A stretch of 64,000 nt of DNA from Tubulanus polymorphus (taxonomy: Eukaryota > Nemertea > Palaeonemertea > Tubulaniformes > Tubulanidae): positions 16,386,450-16,450,449 of the forward strand of contig NC_134029.1 in NCBI RefSeq assembly GCF_964204645.1, in the 5' to 3' direction. This document shows positions 43,982 through 55,251 of the stretch, piece after piece (position 1 is the stretch's first letter; each line of letters begins with the position of its first letter). The notes beneath the pieces are model-generated. The model did not search any database, was not told the origin of the DNA, and saw only the letters and a list, made by a program, of their open reading frames with translations. The position numbers and the translations under genes are program-made.

Positions 43982-44059
43982 GTGTCACTGGAAGACAATG
44001 AATGTGTAACCGAAAATGATAAGCTTGAAACGACTAATGAGGCTGGATCCATGGTAAAG
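43982..44059 (+). CDS. ATP7: ATP7 candidate exon 2
   Basis: Between acceptor TTGTTCCTAG and donor GTGAGT lie 26 codons in frame with exon 3: VSLEDNECVTENDKLETT, then NEAGSMVK. An alternative donor six bases earlier (after ATG) is possible because GTAAAG repeats at the start of exon 3. The acidic linker before the first metal-binding domain is typical in composition of ATP7 N termini. Confidence 0.55.
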
Positions 44060-44209
44060 GTGAGTCGTCACTTTTAGATGAAACAAGAAATTGATCTTGA
44101 ACAGGTCCCTCCCAGATAGGATTTTCGGCATGCCGGTTGGAGTATTAAGTAAACCAATAGACCTATTAATGTTCCACTTAGGTCGAGGCACCAGTAATGC
44201 ATGAATGTA

Positions 44210-44662
44210 GGTAAAAATGTCCCAAGAAATCATGTCCCCGGAAAAAATGTCCCATAAGGTAGAAAAAAATATCTCGCTCTATCATTACTTATTTAGTAAA
44301 TCTCACATCAAAATAACATCAAACAACAAACTTGTGTAAATTGCACACTAACCACAAAAAAGAATTAATAATTGAATAACCATGAGAATTATAGGTCTAG
44401 AATTTTGGCATTGATTTATTTTGCCTATTTAGAACATGTGAATTGATTACTTCAATGATACTTCAAATTTATTTTATAATACAAATAATTAAATCAAAGA
44501 AGAGCCATTATTTGTAATCAAATGTAAAAACTAATTTAAATGTATTACTAAGTTGGTTCTCTGGTGTTATTATGATGTGAAATTAACTACATTACCAAGT
44601 TCACAAGTAATGATAGACTGGGACATTTTTTCTGGCGACATATTTTCCGGGACATTTTTACC
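44210..44662. mobile_element. GTCCC-ended miniature element, copy 3
   Basis: A 453 bp relative of 42134-42584 with the same inverted ends (GGTAAAAATGTCCC), within the intron between exons 2 and 3. The sequence GAATGTA before the left end is shared with copy 2 and may belong to the element. Confidence 0.8.
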
Positions 44663-45389
44663 ATAAACCATAATGCATCCATCAGGGTATGCAGTCATCC
44701 CGATTGAATCCAGTTTCATCATATTGAGTTTTGCATGAGGTTGCAGTTCCGTAGACAGAATCCAGTTATTTTGGGAAGTCTTCATATTTGGTTTATACAT
44801 GTAAAATGAATGGACGATCCTTTATTCTCGTCCGATTCCACGACAAGAAAGGTGCACTTTTGTGCTGGCCGACCAGTTGATACCGTGCATATTTTGTAGA
44901 GAGACTATTAAAGAGGTGTGCTCTCTATCGGAAGCAATCCTTTGTCAAACGTCTCTTAACATCCGAATCCAGACGAGGAGAATCCTAACTATAGTTTATT
45001 TTCAATGATCTGACGTGAATATTATTATTCATTTTATGTATGTCAAAGCTTGCGACTCGCAAGTCGGCCTTTTCGCTATAATATCCGGAGCTCACGACTA
45101 GCAGGTCGGCCCTTGTCAGTTTCGGAACTTATTCTGAACTCCACTATTCTCAAAAATGTTTATTAGATATTTATAAGTGGTGACTAGAGTGTTGAAATAA
45201 GCGTTAAACTGACATGAGAGAGCGCCAAACTTACAATTTATTATCGCATTGTATCGTTCTTGCAAACCAACGGAAGGCTTTTTTAAACGTAGTACTAGGT
45301 TGCCGCGGTGTTTCGCTTTTAAGTCGCTAGACGTTGCTAGCCAAATTGTTCAGCGCGCATCGGTAATAACAGTTCGCAGTTCATATTGT
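44663..45389. other. Intron; scrap of a hairpin-ended element
   Basis: GTAGACAGAATCCAGTTATT (44751-44770) is a small piece of the hairpin-ended family. The rest is unstructured. Confidence 0.4.
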
Positions 45390-45735
45390 TTTGTCATATA
45401 GCGTTTGTCGATGCGCGATTTGAAACAGTATTTACTTCTTGCCAATACTATTTCTTCTGTAAGATTGTTCCATTGGTTGACCACTCTTAGGCTAAAGAAG
45501 TTTTTCCTCAAATTCTTTCTTGATCTGGTCTTTGAAAGTTTCAGTGAGTGGTCTCTGGTTCTTCCGCCGTTGTTCCGTGGAGTAGATTTCCTGTTTCGAC
45601 TCTATATTGTCCATTTAAGTGATTATACACGGTGATCATATCGCCACGTACTCTGCGATAACTGAGAGACGGTATTGTCAGGACCTTCAACCTGTCTCTA
45701 TATGGAAGTGAGGTGACAAGATAAAAAACCCACTT
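45390..45735 (-). pseudogene. CR1-like retrotransposon, ORF2 C-terminal fragment
   Basis: The - strand encodes YRDRLKVLTIPSLSYRRVRG, DMITVYNHLNG, and after one frameshift RTRDHSLKLSKTRSRKNLRK, NFFSLRVVNQWNNLTEEIV. These are the usual C-terminal blocks (PSL.YRR.RGDMI, FF..RVV..WN.L) of CR1/Jockey-type ORF2. It is 5'-truncated. Confidence 0.85.
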
Positions 45736-45817
45736 TACAAATTAAAAGAAATCTAGAATCAAGAATTTATTTATTGGAACAATCTAAGATGTAAAAACAC
45801 GACGTTTAGATCTCACC

Positions 45818-46060
45818 CTAGAGTTCAGTTTCTCCAATGTAAATTTTATCGCAGCCAAAACAAGGAATTTTGTAAACTCTGCAGTCCAAAGGTTTAGATT
45901 GATTGTTTTTTACCATACGTCGGCAATCGACGGCTTTTGCCGATGATGTATTAGTACATAGCCGTTGACGTATCTTTGTACCGAGGGCTTCAAAATGCCG
46001 TCTATTGAATTTCTTTAAAATGCTGTTGACAATTTCAATCACTGACACCAGATTTTAAAA
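45818..46060 (-). pseudogene. Penelope-like element fragment ending in GIY-YIG start
   Basis: It reads KPLDCRVYKIPCFGCDKIYI and continues GETEL, then a stop. C..C followed by YIGET is the start of the Penelope endonuclease; the upstream part resembles the linker after the reverse transcriptase. The rest of the endonuclease is missing. A different Penelope relic lies at 8940-9290. Confidence 0.8.
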
Positions 46061-46663
46061 TCAAAATTCTGTAAAAATTCTGAGAAGTTTGACATGAAAT
46101 CGAAAGTTACAGCGGCTGATGCCTTAACTGTATGCCGTACGGTGCTGCCACCTTGCAAAATTCCTGTGCTAGCACCAACAACTACTATTTCCGTACAGTG
46201 CTGCCACCTAAAAAAAACTACTATAAACATGAATTTTGATCTGAATTTTAAACTTCCAATACACGGAGGCCCAATATTCATTCCTTCCGTAGTTTAATTT
46301 AATAGTTATCCACAATGCCATATTCTATCTTTGAGAAATTATAGATTATTAGAATATAACTATGTTATAAGTTCTTTCAATAATTTAGTAATCAATTATT
46401 CAATTTCAATCACTTATCATTATGAACTGACCCAACAATAATGATTTCATTTTTAGTTTTTAATTTTTACAAATATTGTTGACAATATTAAAATTGATTT
46501 GATATACATTCAAATTATTTAAGTCAAGTAACCAAATAACATTGACTCTCATATACAATTAGTTTTTAATGTTCATGGAATACATAATTAACCGGGTATT
46601 GGCACTTGCTGTGGTGAGAGCTAGACTTGCTGTGGATCGCTTCCGCCATCCACAGAAGTTTCA
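46061..46663. other. Intron, no gene
   Basis: CCGTACAGTGCTGCCACC-type words recur at 46135-46210. Otherwise AT-rich. Confidence 0.4.
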
Positions 46664-47790
46664 GATGTTTTGAAGAAAAATGCCATCGAATAATAACAAT
46701 ATCCGTGTTTCAATCAATCTTACTAGTGTCATGAACAGCTCATCGATCGGTTTTAATTTCCTGAAATTGTGACCGTTATTTCCAGTATCATTTGACCTTC
46801 CAGCTCCAAACCAGTACTTTAAATTATTCACTGCAGGACCCAAAAAATTGAATAATGCCATGAAATGTGAATATGTCAAACCGGTGAAGAAATTCATTTG
46901 AAAGTCATCATTTTTCATATCCTCGATTTTTAAGAACGCATCCGATGTATTGTTATTTTCGTTCTTAGGCACTGATGTGTTTAAATCATTCCTCTAAACA
47001 ATTGTTTCAATCTTTGCTTGCAAAGAAAATCTATCATAAACAGTCTGACATGATGTGTCACTGTAGCAGAGTCCGACACGGCATGTGCATTGTGTATCAG
47101 TTTGAGTCTCGGTATCCTTAAATAATAACATTCCGTTTGAATTTCGATCAATTTCAACACCAGACGTTCAAGGCAATTCATAAATAGTGCTTTGATCATT
47201 TGTCAGGGAATAATTAGCTAAGTTCACTAAAGCTTCAGCCGCACCCAAACGCTTTTTCTTAACTGGGGTGCTTGATTTCCGTGCAGTAGGTGCCTTACGC
47301 TTGCTTCGACAAAACACTTCCACCTAAAAGAAAAAACTTAAATAGGCCTATATGTAATTACTTTTTTATCTGAAATCAGTGTCCAACAAATTGTATTTTC
47401 TGCTATTTGTCACATTTGACAGTATCATGAGTATGAGTATGAGTATTAAGGGTCAACAATATTGTATATTACTGTAATAAAATTAAGTTTCATCATGAAA
47501 ATGTGAGAATTTACTTACTTGCTCGGGACAAGCTGTGGCGGGTACTGGGTTTTCTTCTGTAGGCCCATTTCCTCCAACAAAATGCTTCAAACAAATATAA
47601 GTGTTCCTTGTGACTTTGCCTGCATTGAAATCCTCTTTGGGCCCACAAGCCGTGATCCATCTTTCACATTTTGCTGAATTTCTTTTGCTTTTGGAAAAGG
47701 TATGAATTTAACTCCTTGCATATGTGGCTGGTAATCATACCTAGAATCACTGTTACAAATTCCGTAACAGCAATGTTTCATAGAGACCAT
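46664..47790 (-). pseudogene. THAP / HTH transposase-derived gene, broken and truncated
   Basis: On the - strand the first exon (47790-47519) encodes a THAP zinc finger: CCYGICNSDSRY, GVKFIPFPK, then after one frameshift CERWITACGPKEDFN and TYICLKHFVGG, ending at a GTAAGT donor. After a TTTTAG acceptor (exon from 47323) come VEVFCRSKRKAPTARKSSTP, KKKRLGAAEALVNLANYS, an in-frame stop, and farther on FFTGLTYSHFMALFNFLGP and FRKLKPIDELFMTLVRLI. The last part is the helix-turn-helix region that precedes the DDE_4 domain in Harbinger-like transposases. The catalytic domain is absent. THAP-HTH-DDE proteins occur both as transposases and as domesticated genes; this copy is dead. Confidence 0.8.
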
Positions 47791-47838
47791 AATTACAGGT
47801 CCTTAGTCATTAAGCTACAACAACTCCAATCTGTGTAA

Positions 47839-48609
47839 AGGCTGGCTTATGTCGACAAGCAACGCAACGCCTACCGACTCCTACCGACGCAACTGAGAGC
47901 AACTGCGATCGCAACCCAGCTTATGTTGACTGCGCTCCGATTCGCAGCAACTGAGGCCGACGAGCGGGATACGAGATCCCCCCAGTTGCTTCCCTGCTTA
48001 TGTCGGTTGCGATTACCAGCAACTGCAATGGCTCAAATGGTCACGTGATAAGCATTTTGTGGATAAATTTGAATTATTTTGAATTATTGGGAAATGTATT
48101 TCTATAAGAAAGCTATTTCTTTAAGATCTAATCTTTCTGATTCGGTTTTGAATACAATGTGCTAGCGACATTATATAAAGATGACCGCTCACACCATAAT
48201 TCTGCCAATTTCGTTTCTAGATCTTCGGTCCAGTCCTCTACCGTGCTGAAGGTTTGGTTAACATTTTGAACTACTTGAATTTGAAAGTTTATGACTAATT
48301 ACGAATGTCGACAACTAGCGGTGATAATTTGTACTATGTATATGCGGTCTCCTATTGGCTGGAACCGCTGCACTCAGTTCCGTCGCGTCGCAGATGAGCT
48401 TATGTCGGTCGCAATCAGCAGCATCTGTCCGCCAACCAGATATGGCTTGCGACGAGTCGGTAGGCGTCGGGTTGCCGTCGCAAGCCGGCTTATGTCGAAC
48501 CGATAGAGCAGCAATTGGCGGCCTTTCTTAGGCCGCTTGTTGTCGCTAATCGGCGATAAACCCAGTTGCGTCAGTAGGCGTTGCGTTGCTTGTCGACATA
48601 AGCCAGCCT
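47839..48609. mobile_element. 771 bp PIF/Harbinger-type miniature element
   Basis: The inverted ends AGGCTGGCTTATGTCGACAA (identical for at least 36 bp) are flanked by TAA on both sides (47836-47838, 48610-48612), the three-base duplication of PIF/Harbinger elements. The word GCTTATGTCG recurs inside in both orientations. The neighbouring broken THAP/HTH gene is Harbinger-related, but nothing shows it mobilised this element. Confidence 0.85.
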
Positions 48610-48612
48610 TAA

Positions 48613-49585
48613 TGCATTAGAGCTACCGAGGTTGTCTGAGCTTTACAGAAACACGTGTTGGCCTCATTCTCAGTAGTAAACAGTAGGTGCATAAATAGCT
48701 CTACAGTGGAGTGCCATTGTCTCAGCGAGTCTCTTTTTTCATTTTGTGTATATAAAATTTGTCTAATAGTCTAGATAACAAGATCCAGAGTATCACAATG
48801 TGTTCAAAACAAACAAAACAAAACTACTGCCAATCATTCTAGCAGTCGCTAGAATGATTGGCAATAAATCAATCTAGCAGTCGCTAGAATGATTGGCAGT
48901 AGTTTGGAAGGCAGCCAATTTCCTGAAAACTAAAACTAGCCCAGTATCTGAGGCACATTTTCACACAATGCACACTGACTGCAGTACATTTAAATATAAT
49001 CACTGATCACATGAGCTACTATCATTGATATCATATGAGATGTTCATATGAGATTTCATAGCCGTCGCAGGATTCATACTAACAGTCGGATGCGACGGCT
49101 TATTTTGACAGCCCTGACTCATTACTCGTGACTGACGAGGGCAGGAGGGCGGACCTACCGCAAGTGATGAGGGCACAAGGGCGAGCATGGGACACATCCG
49201 AAGGGAACAACGGTGGCTATTTTCGGGGGCGGGATCCGCCCCTCTATTTTTGGCTAGATGAAGCACTGCCCTAGCAACCCCCATTAGTATTCAGAACTAT
49301 GATGATATTAATTATCTTTCTCCAAAGTTGGTAATTACTAGATCAATAGTGTATATTCAAACCATCTCATACTGCTTGGATATGTTACTTACTTCATAAC
49401 ACATGAATCTTCCCAAGATATATCTTCAACCTGAAAATTGGGCTTTTCAGAATCAAAATGGCCGACTGGCCAAAATTAGCACATTTTTGTGGTCGTGTTG
49501 CGTAGAGGACAGAAGACCATGGGGCGGGCATTTCAACTAAAATCACTGTGATACGCAGCTACTTCTTTAATTCTTTATTTTGCAG
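48613..49585. other. Intron; nested palindrome and element scraps
   Basis: 48823-48905 holds CTGCCAATCATTCTAGC hairpins with one arm duplicated. 49060-49270 has GC-rich sequence with GGCGGGATCCGCCCC, similar to hAT-like ends. 49449-49480 (GAATCAAAATGGCCGACTGG) is a scrap of the hairpin-ended family. Confidence 0.5.
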
Positions 49586-50504
49586 GTAAAGCAGAAAAAT
49601 TTTATCGCTGAAAGGAAAATTAAAGATTGTATAATAAACATACTAGGAATGACATGTCATTCATGTGTTCAGAACATTGAAGATCAAATCTCTAGAAATG
49701 CAGGAATTGTACATATACGAGTTTCCCTTGAAAATAAACTGGCAACCGTTAAATACAATACTGATACAACAACAGCCGAGGAAATTCGTGATTTGATTGA
49801 TGATATGGGATTCGAAGCCTCATTGCCTGATAATGTGCATAGTGCATGGATTGGAGTGGAGGGTATGACCTGTCAATCATGCGTGAAAAATATCAACGAA
49901 AGTTTATCCTCAAAACCTGGAATAAAATCTATAGCCGTTTCATTAACTGACTCAGAAGCAGTTGTAAAATTTGATTCATCAATTATATCACCGCGAACTA
50001 TCTGTGATTATATGGATGATATAGGATTCATACCATCTCTTAAAGATACATCCAGCATCCAATGCTGTCTTCTATCCATCACTGGTATGACTTGTGGATC
50101 TTGCGTTGAAAATATCAAAGCCAATTTGTCAGTTTTCCCAGGAATAAAGACTATTTCAATATCGTTGAAGGAAAAAACAGGCTTTGTCGAGTACAATCCA
50201 GACTTCATTACCTCACAGAGAATAGCTGATGAAATAGAGGATACTGGATTTGAATCCGCTGTTATTTCTGTAACCGGTAAAATTAACAAGAAATATTCAA
50301 ATATATCGATTGATATTAGAGGAATGACGTGTAATTCTTGTGTGAAAACTATTGAAAGTTTATTGTCGGAATGTAAGGGTATAGTTACTGTTAAGGTGAC
50401 ACTGGCTGACGAAAAAGGTGATTTTACATTTGATCCTGATCTGATAACTATAAAACAGATAATTGAACATATTGAGGATATGGGATTTGAAGCATCATTA
50501 CCAG
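49586..50504 (+). CDS. ATP7: ATP7 exon 3: metal-binding domains 1-4
   Basis: ATP7 pumps Cu(I) out of the cytosol, loading cuproenzymes in the secretory pathway and exporting excess copper. This 919 bp exon (acceptor TTTATTTTGCAG, donor GTGAGT, ends phase 1) encodes about 306 residues with four ferredoxin-fold copper-binding domains. Their CxxC motifs are GMTCHSC, GMTCQSC, GMTCGSC and GMTCNSC, at predicted residues of about 71, 143, 217 and 296. Each domain ends in an acidic helix and a GFE/GFI turn. Packing domains 1-4 in one large exon resembles exon 2 of human ATP7B, which suggests an old exon structure. The ATCUN-free cytosolic side receives copper from the chaperone ATOX1. Confidence 0.93.
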
Positions 50505-51190
50505 GTGAGTGATAAAATCAATTACTCCTATGTTAATCACTGCCTATATCAATTGAGTAGACTGTGTTTTAATTATATTTTATAATTAATAGGTGACACA
50601 ATAATTAATTCTGTTGTTTGATCAGTTGACATGTAATTAATGTGATGGATTAATTGTGTATCCAGATCCATCCCAACTCATTGCTTGACGCCAGCCTATC
50701 CCATATGGCTCTGGATCCTTCCTTTCTTATGTCTGGCTCTCTTTTTCGTCTAACTGCTAATCATTCTGTTTTATTATTATCTCTTTGTCGCTATTGATTG
50801 AAATGTGAAAATGTGAAATTGAATATTGGAACAGCTCACACACCACCAGTAGTCCGTAAAAAGTAGCACGTGTCACATTTCACGTACTCATAATCCAGCT
50901 GGACAGCAGTACTAACTGATAATGAATACAACGCACTGTGCTCGTGATATACGTATCCCCTTAATGTTAAATACATCAGAGTATTTTACTGTATGGATGA
51001 TTGTTGTTCCGAATTACCCAGAATTAAGCATTTTGCTTTGTTCCCGTAATTGATATGAGCAAAGAAATTGTTTTGCTTGAACATTTTCCAGTAATGAAAT
51101 GTAAAGTCAATTTTTACGGAATTAGCAATTATTTCGATTTTGTCTGTATTATATACTGTTGGATGAGATAATGCTGTTTAATGTTAACAG
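50505..51190. other. ATP7 intron 3
   Basis: AT-rich intron; no repeat or gene recognised. Confidence 0.7.
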
Positions 51191-51391
51191 ATGTATCAAT
51201 AACATTACCATCAACTCCGCTCGGATCCGCTGTGAGATTCCGCAATAATCAGTCTTCAGCAATGAATCAAAGTAACTATGACGATGATGATAACGATGAT
51301 GATGATGATGAGAAGTGCCACCTGGAGGTCACAGGAATGACTTGTGCGTCATGTGTCGCTAATATTGAAAATCATCTAAGAAAAGTTGAAG
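51191..51391 (+). CDS. ATP7: ATP7 exon 4: linker and first half of metal-binding domain 5
   Basis: Acceptor GTTAACAG, donor GTAAGA; phases 1 and 1. It encodes a linker ([20 protein letters not shown]) and a poly-acidic stretch, [11 protein letters not shown], directly before [20 protein letters not shown], the fifth CxxC motif. The acidic run is from a GAT-rich repeat and is not a conserved family feature. Confidence 0.92.
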
Positions 51392-52254
51392 GTAAGAATT
51401 TCCCTTTTTTCCCTCTAACTGATTGCTTAGATCTGACACCACTTACGGGTCCCCTACCAACGTCTGACTCTTAACTCTCTCCTATAGAGGTTCATTTCTG
51501 TTTTCTGCAGTGTCACCAGGGGTGGATCTAGGGGTAAATCTGAGGGTCTTCTCAGAATTCTAGGGGCATACCTAAAAGAAAAGGGCACTGATAACACACC
51601 GAGCGCAGCACGCAAGGCTAACACTGCTTCAGCGCGAAGCCCTTCCAGGGTCTGAGGCCCCCCAGAAAATTCCATCACTGATTTGAAGCCATTTCCTGCA
51701 TTTTAAGTCATGAAATTGTTTTGCGAGCAACATTTTTTTAGGACACTTAAAAATATTGAGGGTTTTCCAGAAGACCTGTAAAACTCCCTATGTCCGCGCT
51801 TGGCTACCGCAGATGGTACCAAATAAAACATTTGTGCTTAAATAGTCCAAATGATTTCCTTGTTCACTTCAAAAAAATGTGTTTATATTTTTACTGAATA
51901 CCTGTGGTAAGCAGAGAATCTATTGATATGATTTGAATTGAATTTATTTATTGGTACAATCAGGATTTTAAATACAGACTTAATTGATAGAATTTAAATT
52001 AAACATTTGTATTATTCATGATATTTTTTGTTGTTGTTGTTGATACACTTTTTGATTTTAGTTTGGAAATATGAATATAATCTGCCAGTAAGACATCGTC
52101 TTTAATTCATGTCCTAATCCGTCATTTAGCTTCAAATATCAATAATTGAAAGTAATAGGCTCCGTCTTCTTCAACCCTGTTTTGAATCACAATGGTTGAA
52201 TGGTTTAGTCCTATGTGATGTTTTAAATTCCCTCACTATTCATCTCGATTATAG
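51392..52254. other. ATP7 intron 4
   Basis: It contains the start of an hAT-like element (CAGGGGTGGATCTAGGGG, 51517-51534) with the accompanying AAAAGGGCACTG words up to about 51670; a right end was not found. At 51944-51990 the - strand shows an AATAAATAAATTCAATTCAA tail like those of the LINE 3' ends. Confidence 0.5.
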
Positions 52255-52418
52255 GTATAAAGACAGTACTGGTTGCATTAATGGCGCAGAAAGCTGAAGT
52301 GAAATATGATCCAGCATATATTATACCTTCTCAGATCGCTAATAAAATCAATGAGATTGGATTTAGTGCTGTTGTTATTGATTCTGATACGATTGGTCGG
52401 GGTACTGTTGAAATATCG
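52255..52418 (+). CDS. ATP7: ATP7 exon 5: second half of metal-binding domain 5
   Basis: Acceptor CGATTATAG, donor GTGAGT. It encodes IKTVLVALMAQKAEVKYDPA and INEIGFSAVVIDSD, the strand-helix-strand remainder of domain 5. The end is phase 0. Confidence 0.93.
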
Positions 52419-52550
52419 GTGAGTTTATAGATTCTTAACCTCAAATATTACTTGAAAATTCAAACCAACGAAGCACTCTTGAAGTCATATCAGTAGATTA
52501 ATGGTGTTGTGATTAGTGTACATGTATCAAAGATATTTCATTATTTATAG

Positions 52551-52712
52551 ATCCATGGAATGACTTGCTCGTCTTGCGTGCATCACATTGAATCAACATT
52601 GATGAAAAAACCAGGAATTATTTCGGCATCCGTTGCCCTCGCCACCAGTAAAGGTCGTTTTGTTTACGATTCAGAATTGACTGGACCACGGGATATTATT
52701 GAAATTATTACG
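52551..52712 (+). CDS. ATP7: ATP7 exon 6: metal-binding domain 6
   Basis: Acceptor CATTATTTATAG, donor GTAATT; phase 0 at both ends, 54 codons. [20 protein letters not shown] carries the sixth CxxC, at about residue 481. Domains 5 and 6 are the ones nearest the membrane and are the pair needed for transport in vertebrate ATP7 proteins. Confidence 0.93.
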
Positions 52713-53891
52713 GTAATTCGAAAAATACCTATGGAAACCACGGGTAGTAATTTTATTTGGTTAAAAGGTAGAAAAAAGCCATTGTCTGAGAAATGTAAAG
52801 AAAGAGAAAACAATCAAAATCTAATCTTTAATGAAATTTCCCATAAAAAAATGAGCGTGCTAGCGCAGGACTTCAAAACTTTCGATAACTCATCCATTAT
52901 TTTAGGGAAGATCAGTTTCATTATGAATTAATATGTTTGTTGTTAATGTGTTATGTCCATGTTTGAGAACTCAGATCTCCCACCCGCGCCCATGGACGTG
53001 AATTAATTCAGTCCTACTTATAACTAATCTGGTCAGAATTAAAATGGCTGACATCAGAATCAAGATCGCTATCATAAGTCACTATCTAGATTTAGACAAA
53101 AACGTCTGCGTATGGAATGAATTTTAAACAATACTAATAAGCACACACCATACAGGTGGACCAATGATCAGTAGGAAATAATGAACTTCAGTCTGTCATA
53201 TCGTGTGGGGCACGACGATCCTGTCTCTACATGCGTATCGTTTCAGTTACTGGAGTATAGTGTTGCACTACGTTATGAAGCTAGGGTTTTTGATGAAATT
53301 ATAACTCCTCAGGGAGCATGTCGATTGTGCAAAAGTTGCTAGGCTTTGATATCTACATATGTTCTGCAGGGATTGTTGAAATTTGCTGTGCATTTCAAAC
53401 CACTTCCCAAGTGGTATCCACAGTCCTAGACTCTTAGTTTGATGCTTTATTAAACGTCACCGTATAAAATCTAAGCAATGAATACTATTAAGTATCATAT
53501 TAGGTGAGGCAACGAGAAGATTGATGTGTAGAATGTCACAGCTCTGTGTACACATAAACATACTATATGGCGAAATGTTGTTAACAAAGAATATGTATTG
53601 CAAAATGTTTCTTGACAGGACATACAGCCGTGTGCAACGTTTCTAGGTCATCATTACTTAATTGCCACTAGTGGGCGCTACTCACCCGAAAAAGTTCCAT
53701 TTCCAGGGTATCTCCTAAACACAGCTGATTTGACTATATAGTGGAATCCACATCGGCTAACCAACCATCAGCATTCCATTGTCTCCCCCATCTCATGCAC
53801 ACGTCAATCGATTCGGTGATATATATATTTTATAACACTCTGAACATAGATTTGTGACCTTTTAACAATTGAGAGATACATTTAATTATAG
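52713..53891. other. ATP7 intron 6
   Basis: It contains a 3' scrap of the hairpin-ended family (CCACTTCCCAAGTGG at 53399-53413, ending CTCTTAG at 53437). Reading through the exon 6 donor gives a long open frame that is intronic. Confidence 0.6.
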
Positions 53892-53968
53892 GGCCTGGGT
53901 TTTGATGCAGTTTTGTACACTGAGGAAAAAAATACATTGCAACAAGGTCATAAAAAGGAAATTCGACA
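53892..53968 (+). CDS. ATP7: ATP7 exon 7: end of domain 6 and linker to the membrane
   Basis: GLGFDAVLYTEEKNTLQQGH and KKEIR, ending in phase 2 before GTAAGA. The GLGFDAVL segment completes the last metal-binding fold; the following basic linker enters membrane segment 1. Confidence 0.88.
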
Positions 53969-54065
53969 GTAAGAGAAAAAACACATGTGCAAAAATATCT
54001 ACAATTATGTTTTAGTGGAAATACTGTATGAACCAAAGTCAATTGTTTTATCATTTCTCTATTAG

Positions 54066-54303
54066 GTGGCGTAATTCATTTTTGTTTTCTCTGGTATTTG
54101 GCATACCAACTATGATCGTTATGATTGTGTTTATGTTTCTACGACGATTGAATTCATTTCCACATCCTGTCATTGCCGGTAACAATGCCTCATCAACGGA
54201 CCTGCCACCCACACATCATCATCATAACTATAATGAGTATAATATAGTTGCGGGTCTTTCCTTGGAGAATTTGTTAATGTTTCTATTAGCTACACCAGTA
54301 CAG
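54066..54303 (+). CDS. ATP7: ATP7 exon 8: membrane segments 1-2
   Basis: Acceptor TCTCTATTAG, 79 codons, phase 0 end. SFLFSLVFGIPTMIVMIVFM is membrane segment 1. The luminal loop contains PPTHHHHNYNEYN, a histidine cluster comparable with the His/Met-rich copper-release loop in vertebrate ATP7A. LSLENLLMFLLATPVQ begins segment 2. Confidence 0.92.
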
Positions 54304-54396
54304 GTAATTACAGTTTAAACTTAAACTACAGTTCATTTTCACTGGATACAGGGCTGTAACAGGTTTGGAGTTTTATTTCAATTTGTACTATTTCAG

Positions 54397-54630
54397 TTTT
54401 TTGGTGGCAAATACTTCTATATTCAGGCTTATAGAGCCATGCGACATAGAGCTACAAACATGGATGTGTTGATTGTCATGGCAACAACCATAGCATACAG
54501 TTACTCGGTTTTAGTTGTAGTTATATCGATGATTCTACGCACTGATGAAAGTCCAAAAACTTTTTTCGAGACAACACCAATGTTAATGGTGTTTATTTCA
54601 CTGGGTCGATGGCTTGAACATATTGCAAAG
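54397..54630 (+). CDS. ATP7: ATP7 exon 9: membrane segments 2-4
   Basis: [20 protein letters not shown] finishes segment 2 and the GG-kink platform helix. [20 protein letters not shown] is segment 3. [18 protein letters not shown] is segment 4 and its cytosolic exit. 78 codons, phase 0 both sides; donor GTTTGT. Confidence 0.93.
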
Positions 54631-55020
54631 GTTTGTATCAGTTTCCTGTCTCTAACCCGAACAGTTTCCCAACAAGTTTACTCAAAAAGTAAATAAACTC
54701 ACTTTGGGTCTCTGAGTAGTGGAGTCACGTGTCACCTACTACCCCTCTTCATGGTTTACAACAAATCTACTCATATTCATGACTGGCCCCTCGTACTTAG
54801 TGTTTTTCAAGGTTTGACAGCAGACGTGTCTTAAGGTAGCATTTACGAAGTTTGCCAAAATTGTTACATTGTTATCACAAAGTTACAAAAAATTTAAAAA
54901 AGGAAATTGAACCCGTTTGGCACTGCCTAAGCAATAATTTGAAACCGTTGAATTTAAAGAGTAGCAATTTAACCATCTATTTATACAATATCTAAATGAA
55001 GAAACTTTTTTCTATTTCAG
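54631..55020. other. ATP7 intron 9
   Basis: No repeat recognised. Confidence 0.7.
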
Positions 55021-55161
55021 GGCAAAACATCAGAAGCTTTAACTAAACTAATGTCGCTAAAAGCTACAGATGCAACGCTTATTATTTTAAACAAATCTGG
55101 ATCCGTGATCACTGAAGAAAAGATTAATGTAGATCTGGTGCAGAGAGGGGACCTACTGCGG
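55021..55161 (+). CDS. ATP7: ATP7 exon 10: actuator domain, first part
   Basis: [20 protein letters not shown] and [11 protein letters not shown], the conserved entry to the actuator domain. 47 codons, phase 0, donor GTGAGG. Confidence 0.92.
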
Positions 55162-55251
55162 GTGAGGTTTCATTGTTCAGATTCTGGAAAAGGTTTGATT
55201 GACTACAAGAGATTAATCGTTGATCTTATCTTTGTTGATTGATTTTGATAG

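Noticed and set aside
52713-52931. Extension of the ATP7 exon 6 frame
   Set aside because: The 70 extra codons follow a valid donor, lack homology to ATP7, and the true continuation (GLGFDAVL) is at 53892.
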